A stretch of DNA of 7,007 bases from Candidatus Bipolaricaulota bacterium (lineage in GTDB: Bacteria > Bipolaricaulota > Bipolaricaulia > M55B111), in NCBI GenBank assembly GCA_018334615.1, contig JAGXLP010000063.1, positions 1 through 7,007 of the forward strand, given 5' to 3'. Below the pieces are notes generated by a model. It saw only the letters and a program-made list of their open reading frames with translations, did not search any database and was not told the DNA's origin. The translations under genes and the position numbers were made by a program. The first letter of the stretch is position 1. The number at the start of each line of letters is the position of its first letter. Positions 5,036-7,007 of the stretch are shown piece by piece.

Positions 5036-6076
5036 TTAATTGAACTCTTCCTCAAACTGGGAGAGCCTGGTCCAAAATTCGTCTTCAACCGGCTCTGTCA
5101 GGGTTTCTTCCTCGTGGTTTGTTATTATTTCGATCTCACCTGTATCCGTAATTTCCCCCACGTTCTCGACCTCAATTCCTTGGTTCCGGGCCGCCTGGAG
5201 GAATTCTTTCTCCTGATCCGACGATACGATGGTTATACCGGAGCCTATACTCGTAATCCTCATTGGGTCCAGTTTCGTCCGTCGGCAGATCTGTGAAACT
5301 CCCGGGTACACCTTAACACGAGCTCGATCGATTCTGGCTCCCAGGTCTCCGGAAGAGAGCAACTCCTGTATCCCACCCAGAAAGCCGCCCTCGGCGACGT
5401 CGTGAAGTACACGAACGCCCGGCAATGAGGATATAGTGGATAGCTTGCTTGTAGGTTGGAGCTGGTCAAACTTTTGCCTTACTCGGGTCAAGGTTTCCTT
5501 TGAAATATCTTTTGAAAGTAATTCCGGATAATAAAAGGCAAATATCGCGGCAGCCTCGAGCCCGAGCTCGTTTAGCAGGTATATTTCGTCTCCGCGGCAG
5601 AATTCACCGGCCAGCAGTTTGCTACCCGGCCCGACCCCAAAGACAGTCCCGGCCCCGACCATCGGGAGAGATTGGCTTTTATATCTCCCGGTATGTCCTC
5701 CGACGACTTTTACCCCTACCCTGGCGGCTTCGGAGGTAAAACCCTGCCATACCTTCTCGAAGGTTTTATCGGTCATGTTTGGCGGTAGGTTCCAGTTTAC
5801 CACCAGATAGCTGGGGGGAATTCCGCTTACCGCAACGTCGGTGGTGATTACGTGCAGGGCGAGCTTTCCCGACCTCTTCCAGCCCAGTTCTGAACTTATC
5901 GCCAGCGGGTCCGTCGATAATACCAGGGCGTTTCCCTCTTCCAGTTCCACGACGTTGTAGTCCGAGCCAAACCGGAGGCGAGTCTTGCAGCTGTCAGATT
6001 CGTCCAGGTAGGGAAATACGGACCTGTTCAAGCTTTCTTCTCCGAACTTGCCTAGAGGTGGAGAGTTAGTGGACAT
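5036..6076 (-). CDS. HypE-like / AIR synthase-related protein, partner gene of thiL
   Basis: This 346-aa protein has the two-domain PurM/AIR-synthase fold shared by PurM, PurL, SelD, HypE and ThiL. N-terminal landmarks are FGSDYNVVELEEG (36-48), LVLSTDPLAISSELGW (51-66), VITTDVAVSGIPP (76-88) and VVGGHTGRY (124-132). C-terminal ones are LHDVAEGGFLGGIQE (224-238) and DPMRITSIGSGITIV (270-284). The GGHTGRY and LHDVAEGG motifs place it nearest the HypE-like group annotated as AIR synthase-related. It is not HypE itself: the end (EEEFN) lacks the C-terminal PRIC Cys that is carbamoylated in hydrogenase maturation. Its substrate is unknown. The gene overlaps the thiL end by 11 nt. ATG 6076 is preferred, with GAGG (6089-6086) 9 nt upstream; ATG 6085 is the alternative (20-nt overlap). 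The TPP riboswitch begins about 55 nt downstream. A role in thiamine metabolism is plausible from context only. Confidence 0.85.
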   Translation of the reverse strand: MSTNSPPLGKFGEESLNRSVFPYLDESDSCKTRLRFGSDYNVVELEEGNALVLSTDPLAISSELGWKRSGKLALHVITTDVAVSGIPPSYLVVNWNLPPNMTDKTFEKVWQGFTSEAARVGVKVVGGHTGRYKSQSLPMVGAGTVFGVGPGSKLLAGEFCRGDEIYLLNELGLEAAAIFAFYYPELLSKDISKETLTRVRQKFDQLQPTSKLSTISSLPGVRVLHDVAEGGFLGGIQELLSSGDLGARIDRARVKVYPGVSQICRRTKLDPMRITSIGSGITIVSSDQEKEFLQAARNQGIEVENVGEITDTGEIEIITNHEEETLTEPVEDEFWTRLSQFEEEFN

Positions 6077-6986
6077 AACCTTCATCCTCGAGGGGGATGA
6101 CTCTTCTTCCTTTAACCATTTCCACCCCTTCCTCTGTGACCTCGCCGATTACGGTGGCTCCTATCTTTGCCAGTTCGAATTTATTTTCCTCCGGGGTGGT
6201 TAGTAGTAGCTCGTAATCTTCTCCCGTGAATAGCCCAAGCTCTTCCTTCTTTTCGTCTGTTCGTGCAATTTCTTCAATTGATGGGTTGTATGGAATCTTA
6301 TTTCCGGTGATCCGGAAGCCGACGTCATTTACCGAGGAAAGCTGGTGGAGCGATCGGGCTAGCCCGTCACTGATATCCATCATGGAGCTGGCAATCGGGG
6401 CGAGCTGCACTCCGAGTTCTATTCGAGGTTCGAACCTGAATAGTTCGTTTGCCCGGTCGACTTCACCTTTCTCGAAGAATTCCAGTCCCGCTCCCGTCCT
6501 ACCTAAGTCCCCCGTGACGGCCACCAGTTCTCCCGGGGTCGCTCCTTTCCTTGTTACCGGCCTATTTCCCTTTCCCAGGGCCGTGGTGACAATAGTTAGT
6601 TCGTCGTGTCGGTCGAGGTCCCCCCCGACGATATTCGCTCCGTTTTTTTTACAGACTGTTTCCGCTCCGGCAATAAATTCTTCCAGCTCCTCCATATTGA
6701 ACCCGGGGGCTCCGTAGGCAATTAGGACTGCCTCCGGGTTTCCTCCCATAGCGGCTATATCAGACAGGCTTGCGGCCACCGCTCGCCACCCGATCGTATA
6801 GCTGGTAATACCGTCGGGGAAGTCGGAAGTTTGATGAAGCATATCCGTGGTTAGCAGCAGGTTGGTCTTGCCACTTTCCAGGACGAAACAATCGTCGCCA
6901 ACGGGCATTCGATCTCTTAGCCATTTTAGTGCTTCTTTCTCGTCCATAGTTACTGATTCACCTATAACTTTTACTGAAACATCCAT
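6066..6986 (-). CDS. thiL: Thiamine-monophosphate kinase ThiL
   Basis: This 306-aa cytoplasmic kinase phosphorylates thiamine monophosphate with ATP to give thiamine pyrophosphate, the last step of TPP synthesis. The family motifs are all present: PVGDDCFVL (28-36) and TTDML (46-50) at the metal and nucleotide site, TIGWRAVAASLSDIAAMGGNP (64-84), GGDLDRHDELTIVTTALG (121-138), RKGATPGELVAVTGDLGRTGAGLE (146-169), MMDISDGLARSL (202-213) and FTGEDYELLLTTP (253-265). Metal-binding Asp residues and the GEDYELL motif are intact. Length is typical for the family. ATG 6986 is preferred to an adjacent TTG at 6989; a GGATGA just upstream may act as a weak ribosome site. Only 21 nt of upstream sequence are visible, so promoter and upstream neighbours are unknown. 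The overlap with the following HypE-like gene implies translational coupling. Confidence 0.95.
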   Translation of the reverse strand: MDVSVKVIGESVTMDEKEALKWLRDRMPVGDDCFVLESGKTNLLLTTDMLHQTSDFPDGITSYTIGWRAVAASLSDIAAMGGNPEAVLIAYGAPGFNMEELEEFIAGAETVCKKNGANIVGGDLDRHDELTIVTTALGKGNRPVTRKGATPGELVAVTGDLGRTGAGLEFFEKGEVDRANELFRFEPRIELGVQLAPIASSMMDISDGLARSLHQLSSVNDVGFRITGNKIPYNPSIEEIARTDEKKEELGLFTGEDYELLLTTPEENKFELAKIGATVIGEVTEEGVEMVKGRRVIPLEDEGYVH

Positions 6987-7007
6987 CAATTTTCATCCAA
7001 TCGGGTT

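Noticed and set aside
5036..6076. True HypE hydrogenase maturation protein
   Set aside because: The C-terminal Cys-ending motif required for carbamoyl transfer is missing and no hyp genes are nearby.
6226..6717. 163-codon open frame on the plus strand opposite thiL
   Set aside because: It is antisense to strongly conserved ThiL motifs and rich in Ser and Pro, typical of a complementary-strand shadow.

Overview
The window looks like chromosomal DNA from an uncultured-type prokaryote of moderate G+C content, with tight gene packing and arginine codons of both the AGA/AGG and CGN types. The domain cannot be settled by eye. I lean weakly bacterial (about 60:40). Pointers that way are a TPP riboswitch in front of a fused ThiP permease, strong GGAGG-type ribosome binding sites, a ThiB with an AxA-type signal peptide rather than a lipobox Cys, and a membrane-anchored ComEA-like protein. 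The DUF47 protein and the HypE-like AIR-synthase relative are common in archaea, so an archaeal source (with TATA-like AT-rich tracts as promoters) remains possible.

Left part, + strand (1-1165): the last 63 codons of ornithine carbamoyltransferase (argF), then, 3 nt after its stop, an unrecognised 179-aa protein with a His/Cys-rich N-terminal segment and a TPR-like helical segment, then a 129-aa membrane-anchored helix-hairpin-helix protein of the ComEA type. All three run the same way and may be co-transcribed. They end 7 nt from a convergent gene.

Middle left, - strand (1173-1832): a DUF47/PhoU-like protein with its own upstream AT-rich promoter-like tract. About 200 nt of non-coding, partly AT-rich DNA (1833-2038) separates it from the next locus.

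Right two-thirds, - strand (2039-6986): a thiamine pyrophosphate locus, read right to left. It holds thiL (thiamine-monophosphate kinase), an overlapping gene for a second protein of the same AIR-synthase/HypE fold, a TPP riboswitch, thiB (thiamine/TPP-binding protein) and thiP (fused two-domain permease). ThiBP would import thiamine or its phosphates, ThiL makes the cofactor TPP, and TPP would shut off thiBP expression through the riboswitch. No transporter ATPase (thiQ) follows thiP in the window. The sequence after the aptamer has no U-run terminator, but it carries segments complementary both to the thiB Shine-Dalgarno sequence and to the 5' strand of aptamer helix P2, which suggests control of translation.

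I see no mobile element, CRISPR array, tRNA or rRNA here. The window is mostly a well-understood metabolic locus. The less explained items are the HypE-like partner of ThiL, the missing ATPase, the expression platform, and the 179-aa protein.
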